Positions 33,702 through 42,075 of a stretch of DNA of 64,000 nucleotides are shown here, one piece after another. Made by a program: the position numbers and the translations under genes. The stretch is from Streptomyces sp. NBC_01233 (GTDB lineage: Bacteria > Actinomycetota > Actinomycetes > Streptomycetales > Streptomycetaceae), in assembly GCF_035989305.1 (NCBI RefSeq), contig NZ_CP108514.1, forward strand, positions 4,689,501-4,753,500. The letters are read 5' to 3'. Numbering within the stretch: the first letter of the stretch is position 1; each line of letters opens with the position of its first letter. The notes below the pieces were generated by a model, which worked only from the letters and a program-made list of their open reading frames with translations, was not told where the DNA came from and did not search any database.

Positions 33702-34461
33702 GTAGCCGCAGCGGTACCCCCCCCCCCGCAATCCCGTGCCCGACTGGCCGGGCTACCGCGCCGAGCCGTCCTACGACCCCGGCCAGAGCCGGGTCTACCC
33801 GGCCCCGGTGCCGGCGGAGCTGCGGGCGCTCGGCAACGACGTCCGGGCCGCCGACTGGCCGGTGCGGCTCGCCTTCCGCAGCTCCCGGACCGCGCTGCTC
33901 GACACGCTCTGCCGCTGGCAGACCCTGCGCGCGCTGGCGTACGTGCACCTGCTGGCCGCCCGCACGGGGGACGACCGCCTGCCGGTCGACCTGAGGGTGG
34001 TGCCCGGCCCGGAGGCGGCCGGCGATCCGGGCCTGCCCGAGCTGCTGGCGAGGCTGGAGCAGGCCGCAGCCGGCCTCCCGGCGGACCTGCTGGACGCGGT
34101 CGTCTGCGACAGCGGCGGGCTGCTCGCCGACAACCGGTTCGCGGCATCGGTGCTGGCCGCCGGGCTCACCGCCGATTCCCGGCCGGGGCACCCGGACGAG
34201 GCGGTCTCCCGCGCCGTGGTGCTCACCAGCTACTGGTACGAGGTCCCCGGGCTGCGCGGCGCGCTGGCCCTGGCGTGGAGCGCGAACCTGTTCGTCCGCT
34301 CCTGGCTGGGGTGGTCCCAGCGGTTCGTGTACGGCGACCCGGCGGGAGGCATCGGGGTCACCTCCGACCCCCGCCCGCCCCGGCCGGCGGCGTCCGTCCT
34401 CCCGAAGTGGGCGGCGCCCCTGCTGGACCGCATCGAGCCGGGTCCGGGGGCAGCCTCGTGA
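33698..34461 (+). pseudogene. Hypothetical gene interrupted at a C11 tract (frameshift)
   Basis: An ATG at 33698, coupled to the preceding gene and with AAGGA upstream, begins MSSRSGT. A run of eleven C at 33717-33727 follows. The long natural frame (VPDWPGYRAEPSYDPGQSRV... to the stop at 34459) is one base out of register. One extra C would join them into a ~254-residue protein. The 3' frame alone could start at GTG 33736, but no ribosome site precedes it. The body is Leu/Ala-rich and helical and I do not recognise it. It may be a phase-variable gene, decay, or a sequencing error in the homopolymer. Confidence 0.55.
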
Positions 34462-35110
34462 CCCGGGCCCGCGTGTACCTGCAGGGCTCGATCTGACCGG
34501 GGACGCGAGCGGCGAAGGCCTCGCGCGCGCCGCCTTCGGGCCCCTCGGCGGGATCGTCGAGTGCGGGGCGACCCTCGCCGGGCTGCCGGCAGGGGAGTTC
34601 GTCGTACGCCACGCGGCCCGGCTGGAGCGGATCCTGGCCGGGATCCGGGACCTGGGCGGCTTCGCCCCGGAGGTGATGGCGATCGCCGACGAGCTCGGCT
34701 GGCTGCGCGACCACGAGATCGTCCCGGCCGGCCTGCTGCTCCGGTCCGGCGGCTTCGAGGCCCTCACCCCGGAGCTCGGCCGCCCGGGGCCGATGCGGCG
34801 CATGGCCCGGATGGGCGCCGACCTCCAGCTGGCGCACCTGATGCAGGCACTGGTGGGCACCGGCGTACAGCGGTCGCCCCGGGCGGCGGCTCAGGCCGTC
34901 GTCGCCGTACTGGACGTGCTGGAGGACGCGTGCGCCCTGGTGGCGGGCCCCGGGTACGAGCGCTCCGTGCACGAGGTCCATCTGATGTGGCGGGTCGCGT
35001 TCCTGCCCGGCGTCCTGCTGCCCTCCTCCGGCTCCCCGGAGGGGATCCGGCGCGGATTCCGGGCCTACGCGCACGCCCTGGAAGGGCAGGGGGAGGGCCC
35101 CGGACGGTAA
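34458..35110 (+). pseudogene. Hypothetical gene with a one-base frameshift near its start
   Basis: GTG 34458 overlaps the previous stop as GTGA and reads MTRARVYLQGSI, then stops at 34494. The neighbouring frame continues smoothly from the same point (LDLTGDASGEGLARAAFG, then FVVRHAARLERILAGIRDLGG, down to EGQGEGPGR at 35110). One extra G in the GGG at 34484-34486 would restore a ~217-residue protein. The body is helical with no known motif. If intact only from ATG 34673 it would be 145 residues. As with the preceding gene, an under-called homopolymer or genuine decay are both possible. Confidence 0.5.
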
Positions 35111-35135
35111 TCTCCCGCCCGGGGAAGGGGGTCGG

Positions 35136-35900
35136 GTGTCCATCGCCGAATTGCAGGTGTACTCCGTCGAGGAGGCTGATGTCACGGGCGGCGTGTGCGT
35201 GGTCCGGTGCGTCGGCGGGGTGGCCCGGGCCGGGCAGGTCTACGCCGTCGGGGAGTCGAGGATGGGCCTGCGCCACATCGAACGGTACGGGCGGCCCGTC
35301 GCCTCCTTCGACGCCGGACACGTCGCGAAGGTCCACTTCACGGGCGCCATGGTCGCCCTGCTCACCCGCGGGCAGGTGCTGACCTCGGTGCCGCCCGACG
35401 GGCACTCGCTGGAGGACCTGGAGGCCTGGCTGGCCACCGGGCCGCCGCTGCGGGACGAACCCCACCCGCGGACCCTGCGCGTCCTCGCCGGCGTGCGGAT
35501 GCGCGACGAACGACTTCCCGACGAGGTCCGGCTGCGCTGGGGACGGGTCGCGCTGGCGGCCACCCGCCGGTGCGCGCAGGCCGAGGGCACGCCCGCACTG
35601 GCCGCAGCACCCGAACTGGCCTACGTACAGGGCTACTTGATCCAGCAGTTCGGCCCGGCCCGCGGCGGCGACCCGGCGGCCCTGTGCCGGGATCTGCTGG
35701 CGCTGATCGACCTGACCCCGGCGCAGGCCGCGGCGCAGGGCCGCGGCTGGCGCGACCTCCCGCACCACCGCATCCGGCACCTGCGCCGCATCAAGAGCCT
35801 GATCCCCTGGCTGACCGCCGTACGCCCGCACCTGCCGGACGGCGGCTCCTTGGCGGAGGCGGTCGACGCCTGGTCGGCGGTCCGGCCCGGACTGCCGTGA
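35136..35900 (+). CDS. Hypothetical protein, last gene of the SseB-linked operon
   Basis: A 254-residue protein of unknown function with an intact frame. Residues ~1-90 read like a small beta-barrel (VYSVEEADVTGGVCVVRCVG, RAGQVYAVG, GHVAKVHFTGAMVALLTRGQ), reminiscent of translation-factor domain 2. The rest is helical, with Arg-rich stretches (HHRIRHLRRIKSL). GTG start, with GGGGAAGGGGG upstream. It is 25 bases after the frame-disrupted gene and may be its functional partner. Confidence 0.6.
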   Translation: MSIAELQVYSVEEADVTGGVCVVRCVGGVARAGQVYAVGESRMGLRHIERYGRPVASFDAGHVAKVHFTGAMVALLTRGQVLTSVPPDGHSLEDLEAWLATGPPLRDEPHPRTLRVLAGVRMRDERLPDEVRLRWGRVALAATRRCAQAEGTPALAAAPELAYVQGYLIQQFGPARGGDPAALCRDLLALIDLTPAQAAAQGRGWRDLPHHRIRHLRRIKSLIPWLTAVRPHLPDGGSLAEAVDAWSAVRPGLP

Positions 35901-35948
35901 CCGGTCCGGCCGTGACGGGCCCGTATCCGGCCTCCCGGGGCAATACAA

Positions 35949-36368
35949 CTAGCCCGCGGCGCGCGCGGCGTTGCCCAGGACCCTGGTCGGGGTGATGCGG
36001 ACGACCACGCGGACGTCCTGCGCCGGGGCGTCCCGGTACTCCTTGCCGGCGCCCGGGCCGAGGTACTCCTCGGCGATGCGGACGGCCACCGCGCGGCCGA
36101 CGTCCTCGGTGACGGTGGCCGTGCCGCGGATCTCGGCGTAGAGGAAGGGGTTGGCCAGGTCGAAGACGGTGACGCCGACCCGCCCGTCCCGGACGATGTT
36201 GCGCTCCTTGCGGCGTCCCTGCTCGGTGGAGATCAGCAGGTCGCCCCCGTCGCGGGTCACCCAGATCACCGAACTCTGCGGACTGCCGTCGGGGTTGATG
36301 GTCGACAGGACGGCGGGGTGCGGGGAGTCGAGCAGCCCGCGCACGGTCTCATTCAGCTCAACAGTCAT
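35949..36368 (-). CDS. PPOX-class F420-dependent oxidoreductase
   Basis: A 139-residue split-barrel protein: VRGLLDSPHPAVLSTINPDGSPQSSVIWVTRDGGDLLISTEQGRRKERNI is the typical start of the F420-binding PPOX family (Rv1155-like). The Lys/Arg-Asn pair (RRKERNIVRDGRVGVTVFD) lies at the cofactor phosphate site. It probably performs a deazaflavin hydride transfer; the substrate is unknown. It is a single gene between convergent neighbours: the gene at 35136-35900 ends 49 bases before its stop codon. Confidence 0.82.
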   Translation of the reverse strand: MTVELNETVRGLLDSPHPAVLSTINPDGSPQSSVIWVTRDGGDLLISTEQGRRKERNIVRDGRVGVTVFDLANPFLYAEIRGTATVTEDVGRAVAVRIAEEYLGPGAGKEYRDAPAQDVRVVVRITPTRVLGNAARAAG

Positions 36369-36443
36369 GACGGCGAGGCTAACCGGGGCGCGGGCGGGCC
36401 GCCGCCGGTTTCCGGCCCGCCCGCGGTCACTAACCGAAGTCGG

Positions 36444-37649
36444 TCAGTTCCAGGGGATGTTGAGCCACGGGCTGGCCTGGTCGGTGGTCAGCGCGACGTG
36501 GGCGGCGAGGGCCGTCGTGTACCAGGTGCCGAACTCCTCCTCGTCGAAGTGCAGGCACCGGCCGAGGACGTACCCGGCCGAGAACTCCTCCCACGAGCGG
36601 TACGTCTGGCGGGCGGCGTCCCCGGCGCGCAGTACGGCCTTCTCGGCCTCGTGGAGGGTGCCGTAGCGGCACCCGATGCCCCAGCGGGCCATCTGTGAGG
36701 CCCGGCCGAGGTCCCAGGCCTCCACCGAGCGGACCCAGCCGTCCTCGGGGAGCAGCCCGTCGGCGCGGAAGCGCTGCTCGTAGCGGGTGATCCGGCCGAT
36801 GAGGCGCTTGACGCCGGTGATCTCGCCCTCCACCTCGGCGGTGGGGCGCGGCTGGGCGACGGTGACCCCGTCGGGGGTGAGCTGCGGCTCGGCGGAACGC
36901 TCGGCGCTGCGGCGCAGGCTGGCCTCGGCGGCGTGCCGCCAGTGCTCGATGTCGACCGGCCCCGCGAAGTCGGAGGCGAGGACGCGGCGGACGCGGAGCG
37001 CGAACTCCCAGACGGGGCTGACCACGTCCACGGTCAGGAGCTGCTCCAGGGCGGAGAGCCAGCCGGCGCGGTCGGTGATGCTCCAGCTCTTCGCGACGCG
37101 GCGGCGCTCGTGCTGGTAGCCGCTGCCGTGGTAGGCGAGGGCGTTCCAGAACTCGCCGTTCGTCACGGCGAGATGGCTGCCTACGGCGAGGCCGTGGGCG
37201 ATGGGCCCGTGCAGCGGCCCGCCGGTGAAGAGGGCGTGGACCTTCCCTTCGGGCAGGCCGTACGCGGGCGCCGCGTCCGCGTGCGCGCGCCAGCGGGCCA
37301 GGTCGGCGGGGGTGGTGGTGAGGTAGGCCTCGGTGGGGGAGCCCGGGTTCACGGCGAGGAAGGCGGGATCGCCGGGGCCCCAGACTTTGGAGAACCAGCC
37401 CAGGCTCCGGGACTCGAAGACCGTCTCGGGGGCGGGCGCGGGCAGCATGCCGGCGGTGTGGACGACGAGCATGCGGTCCGGGGTGGCGTGGAAGAAGACG
37501 GAGTCGGGATGCGCGTCGGACTGGACGCGGTGCTGGACCAGGTAGAGCTGGGCGCGGGCGAGTACGTCGAAGTACGCGGCCCAGTCGCCGGCGGTCTTGG
37601 CCTCGTACAGCTCTCTCTCGATGACGCTCGGCGCGATCCAGGTCCCCAT
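36444..37649 (-). CDS. DUF1266 domain protein
   Basis: A 401-residue protein. The C-terminal ~170 residues carry the DUF1266 pattern: VEAWDLGRASQMARWGIGCR, then SWEEFSAGYVLGRCLHFDEEEFG and a terminal SPWLNIPWN. The first ~200 residues include an SseB-like segment (SVFFHATPDRMLVVHTAGML). No function is established for the family; it is often found beside toxin or secretion genes. There is no signal peptide. It is transcribed away from the mycoredoxin gene. Confidence 0.75.
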   Translation of the reverse strand: MGTWIAPSVIERELYEAKTAGDWAAYFDVLARAQLYLVQHRVQSDAHPDSVFFHATPDRMLVVHTAGMLPAPAPETVFESRSLGWFSKVWGPGDPAFLAVNPGSPTEAYLTTTPADLARWRAHADAAPAYGLPEGKVHALFTGGPLHGPIAHGLAVGSHLAVTNGEFWNALAYHGSGYQHERRRVAKSWSITDRAGWLSALEQLLTVDVVSPVWEFALRVRRVLASDFAGPVDIEHWRHAAEASLRRSAERSAEPQLTPDGVTVAQPRPTAEVEGEITGVKRLIGRITRYEQRFRADGLLPEDGWVRSVEAWDLGRASQMARWGIGCRYGTLHEAEKAVLRAGDAARQTYRSWEEFSAGYVLGRCLHFDEEEFGTWYTTALAAHVALTTDQASPWLNIPWN

Positions 37650-37780
37650 ACGGGGACCTTATACGGGCCCCTCCACGGGCCACCCGGCCCGTACGGACCT
37701 CTCCCTGACCGGCGGCTTCCGGCATAGGCTTCGGGCATGACCCGACTCCCGTGCGCGAAGGCCGTCCACTCGGCGGCGCG

Positions 37781-38020
37781 ATGAACGACGTCACGGTGTA
37801 CTGGCGGCCGGGGTGCCCGTTCTGCGTCAAGCTCCGCACGCAGCTGCGCCTGGCCCGGATCCCGTACCGGAAGGTCGACATCTGGCGGGACCCCGAGGCG
37901 GCGGCCTTCGTCCGCAGCGTGGCCGACGGCAACGAGACCGTCCCGACGGTGGTCGTCGGCGACCACCCGGCCATGGTGAACCCCTCCGTACGCCGGATCC
38001 GCGAGGCCCTGCACGGCTGA
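37781..38020 (+). CDS. Mycoredoxin / glutaredoxin-like protein
   Basis: A 79-residue thiol oxidoreductase with active site CPFC (Cys12 and Cys15 in VYWRPGCPFCVKLRTQL) and the TVPTVVV cis-Pro segment near 54-60. Length and motif fit actinobacterial mycoredoxins, which reduce mycothiol mixed disulfides using mycothiol. The ATG at 37781 gives a normal family N-terminus; a GTG at 37751 would add ten residues. Confidence 0.87.
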   Translation: MNDVTVYWRPGCPFCVKLRTQLRLARIPYRKVDIWRDPEAAAFVRSVADGNETVPTVVVGDHPAMVNPSVRRIREALHG

Positions 38021-38054
38021 ACCCGTCCCGGACCCGGCGTTCGGTGGCCGGGTC

Positions 38055-38324
38055 CTACCGGCCCGAGGCCGCCTTCATCGCCGCGAGGACGGTGATCAAG
38101 ACCGTGGCCAGGACGACGACCTGGTTCCGCTTCCCTTGCAGGCGCTTGCGCTCGGCGGGCGCAATGCCGCTCTTGTCCGCGGCGTTGCGCCAGGGCTTGG
38201 TGGCGCGCCAGAGGAACGTGACGGCGAGGGCCGCCACGGCCAAGGTTGCGACCACCTGCCCGGCGGCGTAGTTCTGCGAGGTGGGGTCCACGGACAGGGC
38301 GATCATGAACCGCATCGTATGCAC
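38055..38324 (-). CDS. Small two-helix membrane protein, unknown
   Basis: An 89-residue protein with two predicted helices (QVVATLAVAALAVTFLWRA and QVVVLATVLITVLAAMKAA) separated by a Lys/Arg-rich loop (PWRNAADKSGIAPAERKRL), which is probably cytoplasmic. Several ATG codons lie within the first seven residues; the true start may be three to seven codons later. I do not recognise the family. Confidence 0.55.
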   Translation of the reverse strand: MHTMRFMIALSVDPTSQNYAAGQVVATLAVAALAVTFLWRATKPWRNAADKSGIAPAERKRLQGKRNQVVVLATVLITVLAAMKAASGR

Positions 38325-38481
38325 GATCGAATTGCTCGTGGATCACGATCGGACATCATCCGTGCCGCGTGACGCCCCCCCCGTGCCACCGCGCGACCGT
38401 GCGGACCCCCTTGACGCCCCCTGGTGGGGGAGGGACGCTCGCGGGTCTCGCATCCGAGCGGTTGCACACTGGGGGGCCGGT

Positions 38482-40404
38482 ATGCCGGAGGAGTCTGTCC
38501 AGGCGGTGGGGGAGCTGCGGGCGCGGCTCGCGGCGCGGGGGGCGCGCTGGTCCGTCATGGAGCACCTGGCCGACGAGGAGCCGGTGCCGCGGCCCTCGCT
38601 TGGTCTGGAGCCCGGGGCGAACCTGACGCCCGCCGAGGACGTGGGGCTCGTCGATCTGCGGGGGATGATCGGGCACGAGAGCGGGAATCCCCACCTGACC
38701 CGGCGCCGGGCCGCCCACGGGTTCCTGCCGGGCCCGGCGACGACCGGAGCGGCCCGGCCCGCCGCCGTGGACTGGCGCAGCCGCTGGGGATGGCCGTGGA
38801 TCACCAAGGTGAAGGACCAGAACCCGTGCGGTTCCTGCTGGGCCTTCGGCGCCGCCGGCCTGGTGGAGTCCATGGCCCGCATCGAGCACTGCGTATGGGC
38901 GGAGCGTTCCGAGGGGGACGTGCACGACGGTCTGCGCTTCACCTGCGGGCAGGGTTCCAATCCGGAGACCGCGCTCGACTGGATCAAGGGCAACGGGGGG
39001 CTCGCCGACCCGGACTGCTGGCCGTACAGCACCCCGCCCGCCGGTCTGCCCGCCGCCCGCCGCGACGCCTGGCGCGCCGAGTACACGCCCAGCTGGGACC
39101 GGTCCGGGCGCACCGTCCGGATCACCGACTACGTGCGGCTCGGCGACGTCGAGCAGCAGAAGGTCTGGCTGGACACGGTCGGCCCGCTGACCGCCTGCTT
39201 CGACGTGTACGACGACTTCTTCGGCCTGGGCTCCGGCGTCTACCACCGCACCAGCGACCACCTCGCGGGCGGCCACTGCGTGCTGATCGTCGGCTACGAC
39301 GACGCGGCCGGCTGCTGGCTGTTCAAGAACTCCTGGGGGACCGGCTACCACGTCGGCGGCTACGGCCGGATCGCCTACGGCGAGGTCGACATCGACCACT
39401 GGGCCAAGTGCGGCCTGCGCGGCACCAACATCGACCCGTGGGCCAAGCGCCGCCTGCACACCGGCAACGTCTACGAGAGCGGCAACGGCCGCGCCCACCG
39501 CAACTTCGAGCTCCTCGCCACCACCACCGGCGGCCGTCTCCAGCACTGGTGGCGCGAGGGCGACGCCCCCTTCGCGTGGGCCCGCGCGGACGCCTTCGCG
39601 AACGACGTCTCCGGCCAGCCCGCCTTCACCGGGACCACCTACAACCGCAACATGGAGTCCCTGCACGTGACCACCGGCGGCCGGCTGCGCCACTGGTACT
39701 TCGAGCAGTCCGTGCGCGTCTGGCGCGACGGCGGCGCCTTCGGCCCGGGCGACGCGGCCGTCGGCTCGACCCCGGCCTTCATCCAGAGCGACTATGGCAA
39801 GCCCGGCAACTTCGAGGTCGTCGTGCGGACCGCCGACGGCCGCCTCCACCACTGGCGGCGCATCAACGGCGCTCCCTGGAACTGGAACGACGGCGGCCGC
39901 TTCGCCTCCGGCATCGCCCACTACGGCCCCGCCCTCGTCCAGACCCGCAGCCGCCACCTCGACGTGGTCGCCGCCCGGACCGACGGCCGCATGCAGCTGT
40001 GGTGGCGCGACGACCCGAACGGTTTCGCCTGGCGCGCCGGCGAGGTCTTCGGCAGCGGTACGCCGGCCGTCTCCGCGCCCTGCCTGATCGAGGGGCAGTA
40101 CGGGGCAGCCGACGAGGACACCGCCGGGAACTACGAGCTGTGCGTGGCCGTCGCCGGCGGGCGCGTGGAGCACTGGTGGCGCGGCAACGCGGGCGGCTCG
40201 GCCTGGAGCCGCAGCGCGGTCTTCGGGCACGACGTCGCCGCGGTCACCGGGATGCTCCAGGGCAGTTTCGGGTTCAACCTGGAAGTCGTCGTCCTGCGCA
40301 CCGACGGCCTCCTCCAGCACTACTGGCGTGGGGGCGCCTCCCGGACGGGGTCCGGGGGAGGGGTGGGCTGGCACGAGGGGGCGGTCATCGGCCCCGTCGG
40401 CTGA
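38482..40404 (+). CDS. Papain-family (C1A) cysteine peptidase with six lectin-like C-terminal repeats
   Basis: A 640-residue protein. Residues ~90-315 form a papain-like peptidase: oxyanion Gln113, nucleophile Cys119 (KDQNPCGSCWAFGA), His265 (GGHCVLIVGYDD) and Asn283 (FKNSWGTGYHVGGYG). A propeptide-like N-terminal ~90 residues precedes it. From ~340 there are six repeats of ~50 residues, each with GGRLQHWW-like text and a hydrophobic beta pattern, resembling a beta-propeller lectin. No signal peptide is visible from ATG 38482, so export is uncertain. A chagasin-like inhibitor gene follows after 29 bases. The last repeat contains a copy of the hairpin repeat (40328-40362). Confidence 0.85.
   Translation: MPEESVQAVGELRARLAARGARWSVMEHLADEEPVPRPSLGLEPGANLTPAEDVGLVDLRGMIGHESGNPHLTRRRAAHGFLPGPATTGAARPAAVDWRSRWGWPWITKVKDQNPCGSCWAFGAAGLVESMARIEHCVWAERSEGDVHDGLRFTCGQGSNPETALDWIKGNGGLADPDCWPYSTPPAGLPAARRDAWRAEYTPSWDRSGRTVRITDYVRLGDVEQQKVWLDTVGPLTACFDVYDDFFGLGSGVYHRTSDHLAGGHCVLIVGYDDAAGCWLFKNSWGTGYHVGGYGRIAYGEVDIDHWAKCGLRGTNIDPWAKRRLHTGNVYESGNGRAHRNFELLATTTGGRLQHWWREGDAPFAWARADAFANDVSGQPAFTGTTYNRNMESLHVTTGGRLRHWYFEQSVRVWRDGGAFGPGDAAVGSTPAFIQSDYGKPGNFEVVVRTADGRLHHWRRINGAPWNWNDGGRFASGIAHYGPALVQTRSRHLDVVAARTDGRMQLWWRDDPNGFAWRAGEVFGSGTPAVSAPCLIEGQYGAADEDTAGNYELCVAVAGGRVEHWWRGNAGGSAWSRSAVFGHDVAAVTGMLQGSFGFNLEVVVLRTDGLLQHYWRGGASRTGSGGGVGWHEGAVIGPVG
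40328..40362. repeat. Short GC-rich hairpin repeat, copy 2 (inside peptidase gene)
   Basis: GTGGGGGCGCCTCCCGG, then ACGGGGT, then CCGGGGGAGG: this is the reverse orientation of the elements at 9499 and 47726. It lies in frame within the last peptidase repeat and encodes the Gly/Ser-rich piece RGGASRTGSGGGVG, which breaks the otherwise regular repeat pattern. Confidence 0.6.
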
Positions 40405-40433
40405 GATCCGACAGCTGAGAGGACCTGGCGGGC

Positions 40434-40757
40434 GTGGAGATGCGGAGCGTCGTGCTGAGCCCCGGTGAACCGTACGAGCTGCGGCTCACCGGCCGCGGCG
40501 CGCGCGGGTACGTGTGGACCTGGCAGGTCACGGGGGACGCGGACGTGGTGGCGGTGACGGAGGGGCCGACGGCCTCCGGTGACGGCCTCCCCGGGGCCCC
40601 GGTCGAGCGGACGTACGTCGTACGGGGCCTTCCCCCGGGCGGTGGCCGGGCCCGGATCCGCTTCGCCCAGGTCCGGCCGCCCTACCCGCAGGAGGCCCCG
40701 TACGACGAGTTCGTGCTGGACGTGGAGGTCACCCCGCGGACGGGCGGCGCGGCCTGA
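40434..40757 (+). CDS. Chagasin-like (I42) cysteine-protease inhibitor
   Basis: A ~107-residue protein of all-beta appearance. Three inhibitor loops can be matched to chagasin: GYVW (GARGYVWTW, in place of the NPTTGYxW loop), GDGLPG (the central glycine loop) and a C-terminal RPPY (RPW loop equivalent), ending in a beta strand DEFVLDVEVTP. Chagasin-family proteins block papain-like enzymes, and this gene sits 29 bases after one. No signal peptide is seen. The start may be GTG 40434 or ATG 40440. The last 29 bases overlap the convergent DUF418 gene. Confidence 0.72.
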   Translation: MEMRSVVLSPGEPYELRLTGRGARGYVWTWQVTGDADVVAVTEGPTASGDGLPGAPVERTYVVRGLPPGGGRARIRFAQVRPPYPQEAPYDEFVLDVEVTPRTGGAA

Positions 40758-41913
40758 GGGCCGCGTGCTGCACGGCCTCCAGGGGGCCGCGCTCGAAGCG
40801 GCGCAGCCACAGCCGCGACCCGGCCGTCAGGGCCAGGCTCACTCCGGCCCACAGGCCCATCACCCACCAGGGGCCGCTGCCGCCCAGCCGGTCGGCGAGG
40901 CCCAGCCCGAGGCCGTAGCAGAGCAGCATGCAGAGCAGGTTCTGGGCGACGTAGCAGGACAGGGCGGTGCGGCCGACGGAGCCGAGGGCGTCGGCGCCGG
41001 GGACCCGGAACCGGTCGAGGGCGCAGCCGATCAGGCCGATGTACCCGACGGCGATCAGCGGAGCGGTGCCGTAGCGGCCCAGGAAGAAGAAGTCGGATCC
41101 GCCGAGCGCGGCGGCGGCGCCCAGCGGCAGACCGGCGCCGAGGCCCCAGGCGGCCAACCGGACCCGGATCCGGCGCCCGTCGGCGGTCGGGGCGAAGGCG
41201 CCGGCGCGGTGCAGCCTGACGCCGAGGAGGAAGAGGAAGACCAGCAGTCCGAAGGAGAAGACGGGCTCGATGCGCAGCGCGAGGGCGTGGTCGAACCGGA
41301 AGGCGATCTGGTCGGACCAGCTGCCGTGGGCGTAGAGGCGGACGGCCTGTGGGTCGGGGGCCTCGGGTCCGGAGGCCGGACCGGCGAGGTCCCCGAGCGT
41401 CACGAGGCCGACCAGGGCCAGGTGCAGCCCGCCCGCGGTCCACATCGCCACCCGCCGCACCTTCTCGGAGCGGGCCAGCAGCCAGGCCACCAGCAGGGCG
41501 GTTACGGCGTAGCCCATCAGCACGTCCCAGGCGAAGACGAGGACGAAGTGGACCGTGCCCTCCAGGAAGAGGAACGCGGCCCGCCGCGGGTAGCGGCCGG
41601 GCCAGGGCTCGCCGCGGCGCGCGGCGGAGTCGTACTGGATGGCCAGGCCGACCCCGAACAGGATCGTCAGCAGGGACAGGAACTTCCCGTCCGCGAGGAA
41701 CCGGAACACGCTCTCGGCGATCACGGCGGCGCTTGGCTCGGCGACCGGGTCGGGCAGGTCCAGACCGCCCTGGAGCACGCTCCACTCCGAGCCGGGGGAG
41801 GCGAAGATCCAGACGTTGGTCATGAGGGTGCCGAGGACGGCGGCGCCGCGCAGGACGTCCAACAGGGGGAGCCGGGTGGTCGTGCGGACCACCGGGGCGA
41901 GGGTGTCGGCCAT
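40729..41913 (-). CDS. DUF418 family membrane protein
   Basis: A 394-residue protein with about ten transmembrane segments. The N-terminal LPLLDVLRGAAVLGTLMTNV and the C-terminal half, with GRTALSCYVAQNLLCMLLCYGLGLGL and a final WLRRFERGPLE-like end, are typical of DUF418 (YeiB-like, acyltransferase-3-related membrane proteins). The function is unknown. ATG 41913 is preferred over 41976 because the conserved LDVLRG region follows and GGGAG lies nine bases before it. Confidence 0.83.
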   Translation of the reverse strand: MADTLAPVVRTTTRLPLLDVLRGAAVLGTLMTNVWIFASPGSEWSVLQGGLDLPDPVAEPSAAVIAESVFRFLADGKFLSLLTILFGVGLAIQYDSAARRGEPWPGRYPRRAAFLFLEGTVHFVLVFAWDVLMGYAVTALLVAWLLARSEKVRRVAMWTAGGLHLALVGLVTLGDLAGPASGPEAPDPQAVRLYAHGSWSDQIAFRFDHALALRIEPVFSFGLLVFLFLLGVRLHRAGAFAPTADGRRIRVRLAAWGLGAGLPLGAAAALGGSDFFFLGRYGTAPLIAVGYIGLIGCALDRFRVPGADALGSVGRTALSCYVAQNLLCMLLCYGLGLGLADRLGGSGPWWVMGLWAGVSLALTAGSRLWLRRFERGPLEAVQHAALRPRRPSAG

Positions 41914-42062
41914 GACTCCAGGCTCCCGGCGCGCGGGGCCGCGTACGTCCTGCGGGCGGACGAAGGCGCCGTACATCCTTCGATGCAGGTGGGGCGCGAA
42001 CGGGTCGGAGGCGGGGCGGTCCGCATCCTGGAACGGGCCCCGGCTTGCACCTCTGTTGTATC

Positions 42063-42075
42063 TATGCTGTGCGCA
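42063..42075 (+). promoter_or_regulatory. -10 element giving a probable leaderless GntR transcript
   Basis: TATGCT at 42063-42068 ends six bases before the ATG at 42075, with no Shine-Dalgarno between. Transcription would begin at or next to the start codon. The preceding TTGTATCTA may form part of an operator. Confidence 0.5.

Noticed and set aside
34673..35110. ATG at 34673 as the true start of a complete gene
   Set aside because: The same frame reads as natural coding sequence for ~60 codons upstream, back to the coupled GTG region, so a frameshift is the better explanation.
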